A stretch of DNA of 32,500 nt from Cristatella mucedo (GCA_009760855.2 WPIO01000111.1:870001-902500); one strand, 5' to 3'; counted from the first letter of the stretch, positions 18,268 to 26,768 are shown. Notes: generated by a model not told the origin, from the sequence alone. Numbers and translations are program-made.

Positions 18268-18480
18268 TCATTTTTAGAGTACCATCAGAGAACTGAATCT
18301 CTTTCTAGGCGCTTTGCATATTCGTTAAAGGAAGCATGATAGAATGGTTAGTTGTAGGATACTCCATGGCAACAAGCGTAGCTTATTAGCTTAACCGTTG
18401 GAAGCGACGTGCGCCTGGTCAGCGTGGAAATATGGTTAGTGGCAGCATGTGCGGTGTCAGCACGCATAAGGCGGAATGTC
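18236..18480 (-). mobile_element. LINE-B 3'-end fragment
   Basis: The fragment has an AAT microsatellite (18239-18267), a stem-loop with CTTTCTAGGCGCTTTGC, and a diverged 3' UTR (GGTTAGTGGCAGCATG, GTCAGCACGCATAAG). No coding part remains. Confidence 0.75.
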
Positions 18481-19121
18481 CGCGGAATGCTTGAAAAATG
18501 GCCATTCGTTGGAAATTGGCGTATTAGAAGATGAACTAGTTGGAAATGCAATCCAAACTTTTGGTGATTTTCAGATGACGGGATAATTTTTTAAGACCTA
18601 TGTACACTATGCACATAAGTAGTAAATTGAACTCAACAGAGCAATTTTATTTGAAAAAAGAACGACCCGAATTTCTATTTTTGATGAACTCTGCAAATAT
18701 AATCAGCCCTCAAAGGACACGAAAAACATACTTTAAAATATTGAAAACCTTAAATTTTCAAAATAATGACACACCCTAAAGTTCAACTGTCCGAACGGTA
18801 GCTATAACACATTATGAAGCGTAAAAACCGTAAACCAGATTGCACGAGCTTATGGGCGCCCCTGCTGCATGTACCAATCTGCGGCAACGGCTAACCGAGG
18901 CCCTAACTCCTTAATTACTTACCGGAAATATGTGAACTTTGGTATGCTTACATTTGCTCACAAACGGGAAATGACTATTGTTTGGCAACTAGACTATCGT
19001 TGGGGACAATATATTGATACATTTCTGCAGCCGGGCTCGCGGTAACTAAGGGGTACAATGCTATTGTTTCTGAATCATGGGATCGCTAATTCGCTTACTG
19101 CGGCGGCCATTAATTTTTTTT
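18481..19121. other. AT-rich DNA, no supported feature
   Basis: I see no gene, RNA gene or recognisable repeat in this stretch. Confidence 0.4.
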
Positions 19122-19440
19122 TATTCGCTGTTGTCGCTCACTTTTAGGTCACTTCATTCTTTGGCTCCCGCCTATCTCTCAGATCTACTCCCCCACCGAG
19201 CCAAACATCATACCACCCGCTTTTCGGAATCCAAAAGTCTACAAATACCTCGTACAAACCTCAAATCCTTTGGAGACCGTACATTTAGTTCGTATGCTCC
19301 CAAAGCCTGGAAATCCTTCCCCACTTGCGTCAGACCATCCCCTGACTTGACCACATTTAAAAAGAACTGAACAACACCTATTCAGGACAGCATTTTAGTG
19401 GGTCCCTGTGATTCCTCCTTCAAGTGATTATGCGTGCCGA
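19122..19440 (+). mobile_element. LINE-B fragment, truncated at both ends
   Basis: The plus strand reads LTFRSLHSLAPAYLSDLLPH, FSESKSLQIPRTNLKSFGD, TFSSYAPKAWKSFPTC, then the start of the 3' UTR. It breaks at TGCGTGCCGA, where an inverted-repeat element begins. No stem-loop or tail follows. Confidence 0.8.
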
Positions 19441-19603
19441 CACTTGGCTTCACACTCTCCCCTGCTCATCTCGGCATCAAGGATAATTATGCATAAGCTG
19501 TGCCTGTCACAAAATGCTCTTGAAATTTGATCGTGATGATAACCAGCGGCTGACATGTAAGAACAAATTTTTTTTAGAGATGCGGAGAGTGTGAAGTCAA
19601 GTG
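19441..19603. mobile_element. Candidate MITE-like element with 20-bp terminal inverted repeats
   Basis: CACTTGGCTTCACACTCTCC (19441-19460) pairs with 19584-19603 with one mismatch. The interior of about 120 bp has no coding potential. The left end coincides exactly with the break in the LINE-B copy. No clear target duplication is seen, so the class is uncertain. Confidence 0.45.
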
Positions 19604-19844
19604 TCCTGATTCTTTTGAGGGTTTGTAATATTTTCGGAGTGACTGGTATTGAATCTATTGATTTGATGCCATAGCCATTCTTGGCTGAGCTTTATTGCAA
19701 AAAACTTGACCTTGACTTAGACAGGTCATCAAAAGATCAACATGAAAATTACTGTTACATCAAACGAGAGTTTTTGTTACCCTTGTTGTTTGTGCCAATT
19801 TGCATGCCAATTGTTTCATTAGAGTTAGAGAAAGATCAATAAAC

Positions 19845-19892
19845 GTGCTGGTAGGGGAGATAAATCCCATTGATAGGGGGTAGAACTCCTGT
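19845..19892 (-). mobile_element. LINE-B-like (divergent subfamily) 3' part
   Basis: CATTGATAGGGGGTAGAACTC matches CATTGGATAGGGGGCAGAG...AACTC at about 21803-21830 in the divergent LINE-B copy. The rest of this copy appears at 21373-21688, beyond a LINE-A insertion. Confidence 0.5.
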
Positions 19893-21372
19893 AATGGAAT
19901 GTATCTCCGTCAGTAACTCCACAAAGTCAAAAAGACCATGTGGGTGTTACGCAGGACAGTTTTGTATAGCGCACTCACAGCCTAAGCGGCTTTCGGTACG
20001 CATTCGGTAGCCAACAGACTTCGTCTCACGCAACAAAGAGAAAGTGGGAAGCATAGCAGACTTAGGAGAGCAGTTGAGGTAGTGAGTAGCATAGAAGTAG
20101 CAGTTCAGGACCGCTGAAAATGATGTGCCATAGTCGGCAGTGGGAGAGTAGATGTCGTTGCGTAAGAAATGTGGAAGCGAGTTCCACAGTCTAGGACCTG
20201 CAGAGCTAAAGCATCTGTCGCCAAATGTCTTTAAGCAGAGGAATGGGACAGCTAATTTAGTGTTCACACAGGACCTGAGGGTGCGAACAGGCTGAAACTG
20301 ATGCAGCAGTTCAGCTAGGTACGAAGGAGCCAAGCCGTGGCGGGCCTTGTGGGTCAGCGTAAGAACTTTGCTCTGTATCCTTTGCTCAACCGGCAACCAT
20401 CCTAGCTCTTTCAGCAAAGGTGACATGTGCTCAAACCGCGGGGACTTGAAGACCAGCCTTGCAGCCATATTCATAGTCCGCTGCAGTGACCTTATAACTT
20501 TCTTTGGCAACCCAGCCAAAAGGAAATTACAATAATCAAGCCGAGACAGAACTAAAGAGCTAGTTAAATTTTTTACAAGCCACTGTGGGAGACAGCTTCT
20601 AATCTTGGATAGGGATCGGATGTGATGGCTAGCTGTAGAGGCAGTCTTCTGAATGAAGCTTTTGAAATTGAGGCAGCTGTCGAACACGACACCTAGATTT
20701 CGAGCACGTGGTGAAGGTCGCACAATAGCATCACCTATTAGAACAGCAAAGCCTTTTAATCCAGCCACACGCTTAGGGTGTCCTATGAGAAGCAGTTCGG
20801 TTTAATCGTCATTTAATTTCAGGAAGTTTTCCGACATCCAGGATCGAATATCGGCAAGGCAAGCATTCAGTTTCTCAGTTGCTGCAGCAGATTCCGGCGG
20901 TTTAAATGACAAATACAACTGAGTATCGTCAGCATAGAAGTGATATCCTATTCCATGGGCCTTAATCACTTTTCCCAGACGTTGTGTATAAATGGAGAAC
21001 AGCAAGAGACCAAGTACAGACCCTTGAGGGACTTCACAGGTGACCCTTCTCATGTCTGAGACCTGACCCCCACACGACACGGATTGAACACGATCAGACA
21101 AGTAGGATTTAAACCACGCCAGTGCTTCGTCTGCCAGACCGATCGTTGTTCTCAATCGTTCAAGCAGAACTTGATGATCAATGGTGTCGAAGGCAGCAGA
21201 CAGATCTAGCAGAGCTATGGCAGTGACATTCCGGTCGTCGTTGCCACGTAGAATGTCATTGTTAACACGGAGGAGAGCAGTTTCAGTAGAGTACTGCCTC
21301 TTGAAATCTGATTGAAATGTTTCTGACATTCCATTATTTTCAATATGTTTAACTAGCTGCCCATCCCTAAGG
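19893..21372 (-). mobile_element. Longest LINE-A copy, RT to 3' end
   Basis: The minus strand runs from about LRDGQLVKHIENN through the RT palm and C-terminal region to the 3' end near 19900. It is the reference for the other LINE-A copies. It is 5'-truncated: no endonuclease domain is present. Its 3' end GTTACTGACGGAGATACATT is shared by the copies at 14440, 25565 and 27680. Confidence 0.9.
19947..21372 (-). pseudogene. LINE-A reverse transcriptase and C-terminal region, one nonsense codon
   Basis: Two collinear open stretches (21431-20802 and 20801-19947, same frame) are separated by one TAA at 20802-20804 in the LKLNDD-stop-TELLLIGHP context. RT motifs include ALLDLSAAFDTIDH (box A), EVPQGSVLG, and YHFYADDTQLYL with the catalytic YADD. 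The C-terminal part contains RLDYCNFLLAGLP, NMAARLVFKSPRFEH, LGWLPVEQRIQSK and AGPRLWNSLP, the L2/CR1-type tail. Catalytic residues are intact, so this copy is younger than the others. It lacks its N-terminal endonuclease. Confidence 0.85.
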
Positions 21373-21688
21373 ATAGTCGCACATAAGCAAACAGAGAAAT
21401 GATCGCAAGGACCCACTAAAAGCTGTGACAAATAGATAGTTGTTAGCTTCGCCTCTTTTTAAATTCGCCAGGGGAGTTCGTGACGTCTGGCGGGAGTTAT
21501 TTACCGGCTCTGGGAGCTAACAAATTAAAGGCAAGATCTCCGAAGGATTTGAGGTTCGTCCGAGTTGCAGCGAATCGATGGAATTCAGAAAAGCTAGTGG
21601 TACGATGCTTAACCTGGTGAAGACGGAGACCTTGAAGGCAGGCTGGAGCCGTAAAATGAAGGGGTCTAAAAGTGAGTGACAAAACCTT
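21373..21688 (-). mobile_element. Divergent LINE-B-like copy, coding part
   Basis: The minus strand reads LTFRPLHFTAPACLQGL, HQVKHRTTSFSEFHRF, TRTNLKSFGDLAFNLLAPRAG. This is the LINE-B C-terminus, but clearly diverged from the other B copies. LINE-A 19893-21372 separates it from its 3' part. Confidence 0.7.
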
Positions 21689-22037
21689 AATGATAATAAC
21701 AACGATAATACGATGGATGGAGCGCCTTCAGAGAACTCAATCTTCTTCTAGGCGCTTTACAAATGCTGCGAAGAAGGCACGATTTCGATCTCATTGGATA
21801 GGGGGCAGAGGGCAGAACTCTCCATAACTTAGGGCATTCGCCCATATTCACACGCAATGAAAGGATCACAAGGACCCACTAAATGCTGCGACAGAGCACT
21901 GCTTAAAGTCGATGCTCTGCTTGAATGGGAGCAAGTGCAGGTCAGCGAGAAGTAGTTTAATGTGGCGACTGCGATGTTCGCGACAGACAAGCCTGGCTGC
22001 AGAGTTTTGCGCCAACTGCAAGCGCCTGCGAGGTCGT
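21689..22037 (-). mobile_element. Second divergent LINE-B-like copy, 3' end
   Basis: The tail is ATT-like (about 21690-21712), with a stem-loop with CTTCTTCTAGGCGCTTTAC. A short coding remnant at 21925-22030 matches LCRERRSCHI-region nucleotides (GCGACAGACAAGCCTGGCTG). Its truncated 5' end lies about 10 bp before the conserved promoter block of member 3. Confidence 0.75.
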
Positions 22038-22045
22038 GCGGACGA

Positions 22046-22194
22046 CTAGTTCAAGCCGCGGCGGGTCACAATCAGCAGGTAGCTCCATTGTGACGTCATT
22101 GAGGCTGGCCAAACTCAGCGAGAGCTCGCCGGTCAGCGGCTGCAAACTTGATAGTCGCTCGAGAGCAAAGCCTCGATTGTAGCCAAGCGCCATC
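22046..22194 (+). promoter_or_regulatory. Proximal promoter of member 3 with CRE site
   Basis: The block aligns with 9983-10144 upstream of member 2. TGACGTCA lies at 22091-22098, 97 bp before the ATG, in the same ATTGTGACGTCA context. Downstream, GGCCAAACTC, GATAGTCGCTCGAG, AAGCCTCGATT and GCGCCATCATG are also shared. A LINE copy borders it immediately upstream. Confidence 0.6.
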
Positions 22195-23269
22195 ATGCCT
22201 ACATTTGCAGCCAGAACAGGATTGGCAATTAGCGTTATCTTCATAGGGGCTGTTGTCACGTTAGCTGTCGCGCTGGTCCTGTGGTTCAGTTGTGGGCTCG
22301 CTTGTTGTTGTAGCCACTTCCGCAAGCGGTAAGCTGCTGCACACCACACCCCACCGCCTGCTTGCCCCAGCTACCGCCTTCGCATCCGCCCGCCGCCGCC
22401 GCCGCAGCCGCCGCCGCTCGCGCCAACCAGGTCGGAGGCGTTTAGCGGGCGCAAACGACTCAAGACAACGAGATAGCCATCCATCCTCTCGCCACGACGG
22501 ACGGACGGAGGAAGAGAGGCTTCCCGCGCGCGTCGCGTACGGCGCCAAACAGCAGCCGCGAAGTTCAAGGGCGAACTGCTGCGATGCCAACTGCCGACGC
22601 CGAATCGTTCGATTTTGTCCGCGCTCCCGCTGCTTCCGCTGCCGCACTTCCGCCTCGGCCGCGCCGCTCCGGACGGGACGAGCGGCTACGCGCCGCTCTG
22701 CAAGCCAGCCGGGCGTTTTCGGCGAGCGGTTGACCCTTCGGCGGCGCGTGCAGCGCTTCCAAGCTCTAGTGGCGTCCTGCGACGAGCGACGTTTTGGTCA
22801 GCTCGGCCACCCAACCCTGCGCCGCCCCCCCCCCGCACGTGCTCAAAGCTATGGCTCGGCAGAATCCGTCGGACCGTCTGGGCGCTGCCTCACAATCGGA
22901 GTCGCTCCGGCTTATCGCCGCCAGTCGCCCGCCATCGTTGGGCACGCACGCTTTTTCAGTCACTCCCAGCCACCGCCGCCGCGGCGCCGGCGGAGCGAGG
23001 CCTCCACGGGCACCATCGAAGCCTCGTTCGACCCTATCACGTCTGCGCTGGGTGAGATCGTTCGCTTCGGCCACGGCGGCCGCGGCAACGGTGCCGCAGG
23101 CTTGCCCACTATCGTCGTGGAGGATTACGACGCCGGCCGCTGCGACAATGCCGCAGGCGTGCCTACTATCGTCGTGGAGGACTACGATGTTGGCCGCTGC
23201 GACAGTGCCGCAGGCGTGCCCACTATCGTCGTGGAGGACTACGGCGCCGGCCGCGGCACGGTGGCCTAA
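22195..23269 (+). CDS. Family member 3: two-exon single-pass membrane protein with triplicated acidic motif
   Basis: Predicted exons are 22195-22328 and 22960-23269, giving 147 residues. Exon 1 starts at ATG in GCGCCATCATG. It encodes MPTFAARTG, a hydrophobic stretch (about residues 9-32, containing LAISVIFIGAVVTLAVALVL), then a Cys cluster (CGLACCCSHFRK). It ends AAGCG|GTAAGCTGC, with TAA across the donor. Exon 2 follows CTTTTTCAG, begins with T22960 and runs HSQPPPPRRRRSEASTGTIE. Three 19-residue repeats of AAG(V/L)PTIVVEDYDAGRCD type follow. The stop TAA 23267-23269 sits where members 1 and 2 have Glu in AEEP; the frame then stays open to 23503 with residual similarity (EP...P...AER.P.A). 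So this member may be C-terminally truncated. Function is unknown. The IVVED core resembles SUMO-interacting or phosphotyrosine motifs (speculative). Confidence 0.62.
22329..22959 (+). other. Phase-2 intron of member 3
   Basis: The donor is GTAAGCTGCTGC and the acceptor CTTTTTCAG|TCAC. Shared islands with member 2 lie at 22652-22700 (GCCTCGGCCGC ... GGACGGGACGAGCGGCT) and 22924-22939 (GTCGCCCGCCATCGTT). CGGACCGTCTG at about 22870 is shared with member 1. A frame open through the whole intron on the plus strand (22292-23269) is treated as chance, because it does not start with exon 1. Confidence 0.5.
23093..23266 (+). repeat. Three tandem 57-bp coding repeats
   Basis: The units start at 23093, 23150 and 23207, in frame with exon 2. 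Each encodes AAG-V/L-PTIVVED followed by Y-(D/G) and an AG or VG-R segment. Units differ by a few bases, mostly silent or in the YDAG part. The third unit is altered at its end. Members 1 and 2 have a single, more diverged unit. Confidence 0.9.
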
Positions 23270-23503
23270 GAGCCAGCGACGCCCGAACACGCCGAACGCT
23301 CGCCAGTCGCAGTGGCGATCGCTGCGGCTTGCGGTCGAGCAGCCGTCATCGTAGCAAGAGCTAGCCAGCGTGGCAGTCAGCTGTTGTTTCCAAAACGGCG
23401 GCAGCGGCGGCCGCGCGACCCGTCAGCTGGAACGCGCGCTAGCCACGATCTCGCACGAAGCCCTGTTTTCGCAGCGAATGTGCGGCCGCGACGCGTACGA
23501 TAA
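23270..23503 (+). other. Post-stop open frame of member 3 with family similarity
   Basis: The exon 2 frame continues for 77 codons after TAA 23267-23269 and ends VFAANVRPRRVR-stop. The first part aligns with the AEEP...EREPAAAAV region of member 2. The last part aligns with the segment after member 1. It could be a decayed C-terminus, a readthrough product or an alternative 3' exon (TTTTCGCAG looks like an acceptor). Confidence 0.4.
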
Positions 23504-24351
23504 TAGAAGCTTTATCAAACGTTGCTACCTGGGCGCTGCCCGCGACCGTGCGGCGAGCCCTCTGTCACCTTCACCGGGTTTGTTCCGGTTTGCCCAGTAC
23601 AGCCCCCGGGAATTTGACTTGGCCCGAGTCGTGCAAGCGACCTTTTTTTAAGAAACCGGTCGATACTTGTACGTTTGAGGCTTATTGAATGAGGCCGTCG
23701 TAAACCAAAATGGCGACCGAGGACCGCTCAAGTCCAAATGCAAACGAGACAACGCATTCATTTCTAATCCGCATTCTTAGATGTGTATATTCCAGCACGA
23801 ATTTTGTCTACGAGCTGACGCAGCGGACCAGGCGACTAAAGCTCGTTTAGCTCCCGCGCTGCAAGACGGGGCAAAGTGCAAAGGGGATCTAGGCTCGCAA
23901 CTGGTCGTACTGTGCAGCTGCAAAATGGCATCCTGAATCGGAGGGCGGGTCGCGTGGCTAAATTTCCGGCCGGATGCAAAGCCGCGAACGCCACAGCGCT
24001 CCTCGTCCTCGCCAGAGGCGGTGCCCTTTTACCTCGCGCGACCCGCAGTTAGTAGCGCTCGACTAAACTACGGCCGTGCGAGGTTCAAATAGTGCGCGCG
24101 CGCGAGCCTGCTGAGCGTCGGCGAGATTTTCGACGGCATTTACTCCGTCGACGTTTCTCGGCACAGAAGATGCCGAGTTTTTGCCCTACAGCTAGCCAGA
24201 CTCTGCCACGGGCAACACCGCGAGGAAATATCCTCACCTGTCCGCTGCGCTCAGAGGCGCGCTCAGAGGCCGTCCGCTCTCATTGGCCGAATCAGGGATG
24301 CGCTTGGGTCAAAGCCAACGAAGAAAAAAAGCCAAACAAGCTTCGAAGACA
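23504..24351. other. CpG-rich flank after member 3, no gene supported
   Basis: GC-rich DNA with chance open frames (for example 24092-24355) and no recognised motif. No fourth exon 1 with the LA(V/I)S-hydrophobic-Cys pattern and AAGCGGTAAG donor is found here. Confidence 0.4.
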
Positions 24352-24460
24352 ATAATAATAATAATAATGTACTTGATAAAGCGCCCCCAGAGAACTCAAT
24401 TTCTTTCTAGGTGCTTTACGTCCGCTGCAAAGGGAAACACAATTGAATGGCGATTAATAT
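24352..24460 (-). mobile_element. LINE-B 3'-end fragment
   Basis: The fragment has an ATT tail (24352-24368), the stem-loop (TTGATAAAGCGCCCCCAGAG ... TTTCTAGGTGCTTTACG) and a short 3' UTR remnant ending near CACAATTGAATGGCGA. Confidence 0.75.
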
Positions 24461-24844
24461 TATGATGATAATAGCGATGGCTAGCAACAATCGCCGAGCC
24501 CTCGGCGGACGCCGGACTCGGGGCGTGGCGCGGGCCATGGCGGCTCAGCGATGCTGTCAGCAGACTGATATGGCTGATGCCGCGCGAACCTGGCGCTGCT
24601 CCACCTCCCTATGCAATTGAATCCGCTGAACGGTCTCTACTACTCTCGTACGCGGCTCGTATTCTACATGTGAGTGTCCTGCTTGGTAACCACCAGACAA
24701 AGCTCCGCGGTGACAGGAACTCAGTTCGACCACTATGTGTGCATAAGGAGCTCACAGGCAAACTTCTGTGTACGAAGTGCTGTGCACGAACTTACTGATG
24801 ATTGTTAGGAATTCCGTTTGACACGCAACGATTGCATCAGTGTG
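24461..24844. other. No supported feature
   Basis: Mixed composition with a 73-codon plus-strand frame (24577-24798) that I do not recognise. Confidence 0.35.
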
Positions 24845-25474
24845 TGTCAGCATCTGTAACTCTCTGCTTGCTGGCCTACCGACATGTGCAATCAGGCGAT
24901 TACAGTTGGTGCAGAACTCTGCATCTAGGCTTGTCTGTCGTGAGCTTCGCAGTTGCCACATCACACCAGTTCTCGTCGACCTGCACTGGCTCCCAGTCAA
25001 GCAACGGATCGACTTCAAGGTTTTTGTCACTCACTTTTAGCTCACTTCATTCTTTGGCTCCAGCCTATCTCTCAGATCTACTCCCCCACCAGGCCAAGCA
25101 TCGTACCACCCGCTTCTCGGAATCCAACCGTTTACCACTACCTCGTACAAACCTCAAATCCTTTAGAGACCACGCATTTAGTTCGTATGCTCCCAAAGTC
25201 TGGAACTCCCTTCCGACTTGCGTCAGATCATCCCCTGACCTGACCACATTTAAAAGAACTTAAAAACACACCTATTTAGGACAGCATTTAGTGGGTCCCC
25301 TTGATTTGTCCTTCATATGCTTATGCGTGCTGACACTGTGCATGCTGCCACTAACCACATTAGCATGCTGACCAAGTGCATGTCATCCCTAACCAAGTTA
25401 TTCATGTTGTTTATCAAGCATTATATAACTCACCATCCAATCGCGTTTCCCTTTACAGCAAATGTAAAGCACCT

Positions 25475-25509
<35 letters not shown>

Positions 25510-25562
25510 TTAAGTTCTCTAAGGGCGCTTTATCAAGTGAATTATAATTATTATTATTATAG
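24845..25562 (+). mobile_element. LINE-B copy, C-terminus to tail, with GA-expanded stem-loop
   Basis: The plus strand reads ICNSLLAGLPTCAIRRLQLV, SASRLVCRELRSCHITPVLV, LHWLPVKQRIDFKVF, then after frame changes SLHSLAPAYLSDLLPHQ and NLKSFRDHAFSSYAPKVWNS. The 3' UTR follows. The stem-loop at about 25463-25540 carries a GA microsatellite of roughly 40 bases where other copies have AGAAAGAGA. An ATT tail ends at about 25560. Confidence 0.85.
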
Positions 25563-25597
25563 TCTTCGTGGCTTCGTGGAGTTACAGACGGAGATAC
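25563..25597 (+). mobile_element. LINE-A terminal fragment
   Basis: TTCGTGGAGTTACAGACGGA followed by GATACA is the last 30 bases of LINE-A. It is sandwiched between a LINE-B tail and a SINE 3' end. Confidence 0.6.
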
Positions 25598-25735
25598 ACA
25601 TCTCTATTCAGGCGCTTTCAATTTACCACGGAGCTCGAGCCAGCGAATACATTCATTCACCTCGGTCATCAAACCTCGGTCATCAAATATAATTGCCTTT
25701 ACCTTGCTGCGAGGCGAGGCCTTAACGACTGGGCG
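25598..25735 (-). mobile_element. tRNA-derived SINE copy, 3'-truncated stem-loop
   Basis: The minus strand has an A-box-like CAGTCGTTAAGGCCTCGCC, a B-box-like CTGGCTCGAGCTCC, and a 3' end AAAGCGCCTGAATAGAGATG that is the first half of the LINE-B-type stem-loop. A 14-bp direct duplication (ACCTCGGTCATCAA twice) lies at about 25660-25688. Confidence 0.55.
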
Positions 25736-25999
25736 AAATCAGCATCTCTTTGGAGAATCTGTGTTGGTTTAATCGGGGCACTGGCAACGCATGCCTGCAT
25801 ACAGCGTCGTGGCAGTGCGCTCACCACAGACACCCAACGACAAAATGTGACACAAGTCGTCTCTATTTATCAGAAATCATGCAACGCTGGCTGTCGCTGA
25901 AGATAAAGAGCGGTGGTTCACCTATTTCCCACCTTTTGGCTGGGGTCTAAACGTGTGCCCTTCGACTGACTTTACACAATCCAGGAAAGATATAATTAA
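25736..25999. other. No supported feature
   Basis: There are two overlapping plus-strand frames (25568-25900 and 25750-25950) without recognisable motifs; the first starts inside the SINE. Confidence 0.35.
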
Positions 26000-26135
26000 A
26001 AATTTAATTCATGTATATAGCGCCCCAAGAGAACTTAATCTCTATTCAGGCGCTTCACATATGCCTCGGGGCTCGAGCCCACGACCTCAGTCAGACTTTG
26101 GTCGGGGCGAGCACCTTAACCACAAGACCAAACCT
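26000..26135 (-). mobile_element. tRNA-derived SINE with LINE-B-like 3' stem-loop
   Basis: On the minus strand the order is GTCTTGTGGTTAAGGTGCTC (A-box region), GAGGTCGTGGGCTCGAGCCC (B-box region), a short body, then GAAGCGCCTGAATAGAGATT ... TTCTCTTGGGGCGCTATATA and an AT-rich tail. The head is a pol III type promoter. The tail matches the LINE-B stem-loop in arms and loop. Confidence 0.65.
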
Positions 26136-26137
26136 GA

Positions 26138-26215
26138 ATTGTTGCTCGCCAGAATTAACACTTCTCCGAATTAAGGCCGTGGTTTTTACCATCAACACCC
26201 TCTCAGCTCCTGCCT
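26138..26215 (+). repeat. Dispersed repeat shared with 4345-4410
   Basis: Contains CTTCTCCGAATTAAGGCCGT followed by GGTTTTTACC. The other copy is on the minus strand at 4345-4410. Confidence 0.55.
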
Positions 26216-26217
26216 AT

Positions 26218-26300
26218 CCTATAATATATTATATATATATATATGCATACATATATATATATACAATATATTATATTATATATGCATATAAATATAGTAT
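26218..26300. repeat. AT dinucleotide and self-complementary AT-rich repeat
   Basis: Runs of ATATAT interrupted by GCATAC and CAATATATTATATT. The segment is largely self-complementary. Confidence 0.8.
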
Positions 26301-26311
26301 GCGATGCGGGA

Positions 26312-26366
26312 ACGGGCTGGAAGGTGCTCGCCTCCGACGACTGAGGTCGCTGGCTTGAGCCCCGCA
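26312..26366 (+). mobile_element. SINE head fragment
   Basis: GGCTGGAAGGTGCTCGCC and GACTGAGGTCGCTGGCTTGA followed by GCCCCGC align with the A and B box regions of the minus-strand SINE at 26000-26135. The 3' stem-loop is absent. Confidence 0.5.
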
Positions 26367-26389
26367 GCTGAGCCGTGACGGCACACACT

Positions 26390-26492
26390 AGGTGAGGCGG
26401 TTGCTTTCACGACCTCGGTCCCGAGGTCGAGGGTTCAATTCCTGCGGGGGATGATCCGCTATCACCACTGCAAGCGGTGGTGATAGCTGTCG
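26390..26492 (+). mobile_element. Second tRNA-like head with strong B box, followed by hairpin
   Basis: GAGGGTTCAATTCCTGCGGG contains GGTTCAATTCC, a match to the pol III B box consensus. An A-box candidate is GTGAGGCGGTTGC at about 26390. Downstream, GCTATCACCACTG and CGGTGGTGATAGC form a near-perfect hairpin with a CAAG loop (about 26458-26488). It does not fold as a normal tRNA. Confidence 0.4.
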
Positions 26493-26768
26493 AGGCCCTT
26501 CTGTTGCTATACAAAAAGAAGCTGTCTTATCAGCTAGGATTTATTTTTTTACATGTGGAGTGACTGGGTTGAGATTAGATTCTTTTAGGGCACTATTTAC
26601 TGGAGTTATATTAGGTACGTCAATATTGACTAAATAGTTTCGGAATAGCTTTTTAATACTTTTAGTAGCAAAGTCAGTGTCGCACAAGCAGAACGAGTTC
26701 CTCTAAGCTCGGTACCTTGAAAGAGAGAGAAAGAGAGTCAGAAACGGAGGGAGGTGGAGAATGAGACG

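Noticed and set aside
22292-22959. Plus-strand frame running through the member 3 intron into exon 2
   Set aside because: It does not begin with a family start, its N-part is low-complexity Arg/Ser/Pro, and the same frame is not open across the introns of members 1 and 2. The splice model explains exon 2 better.
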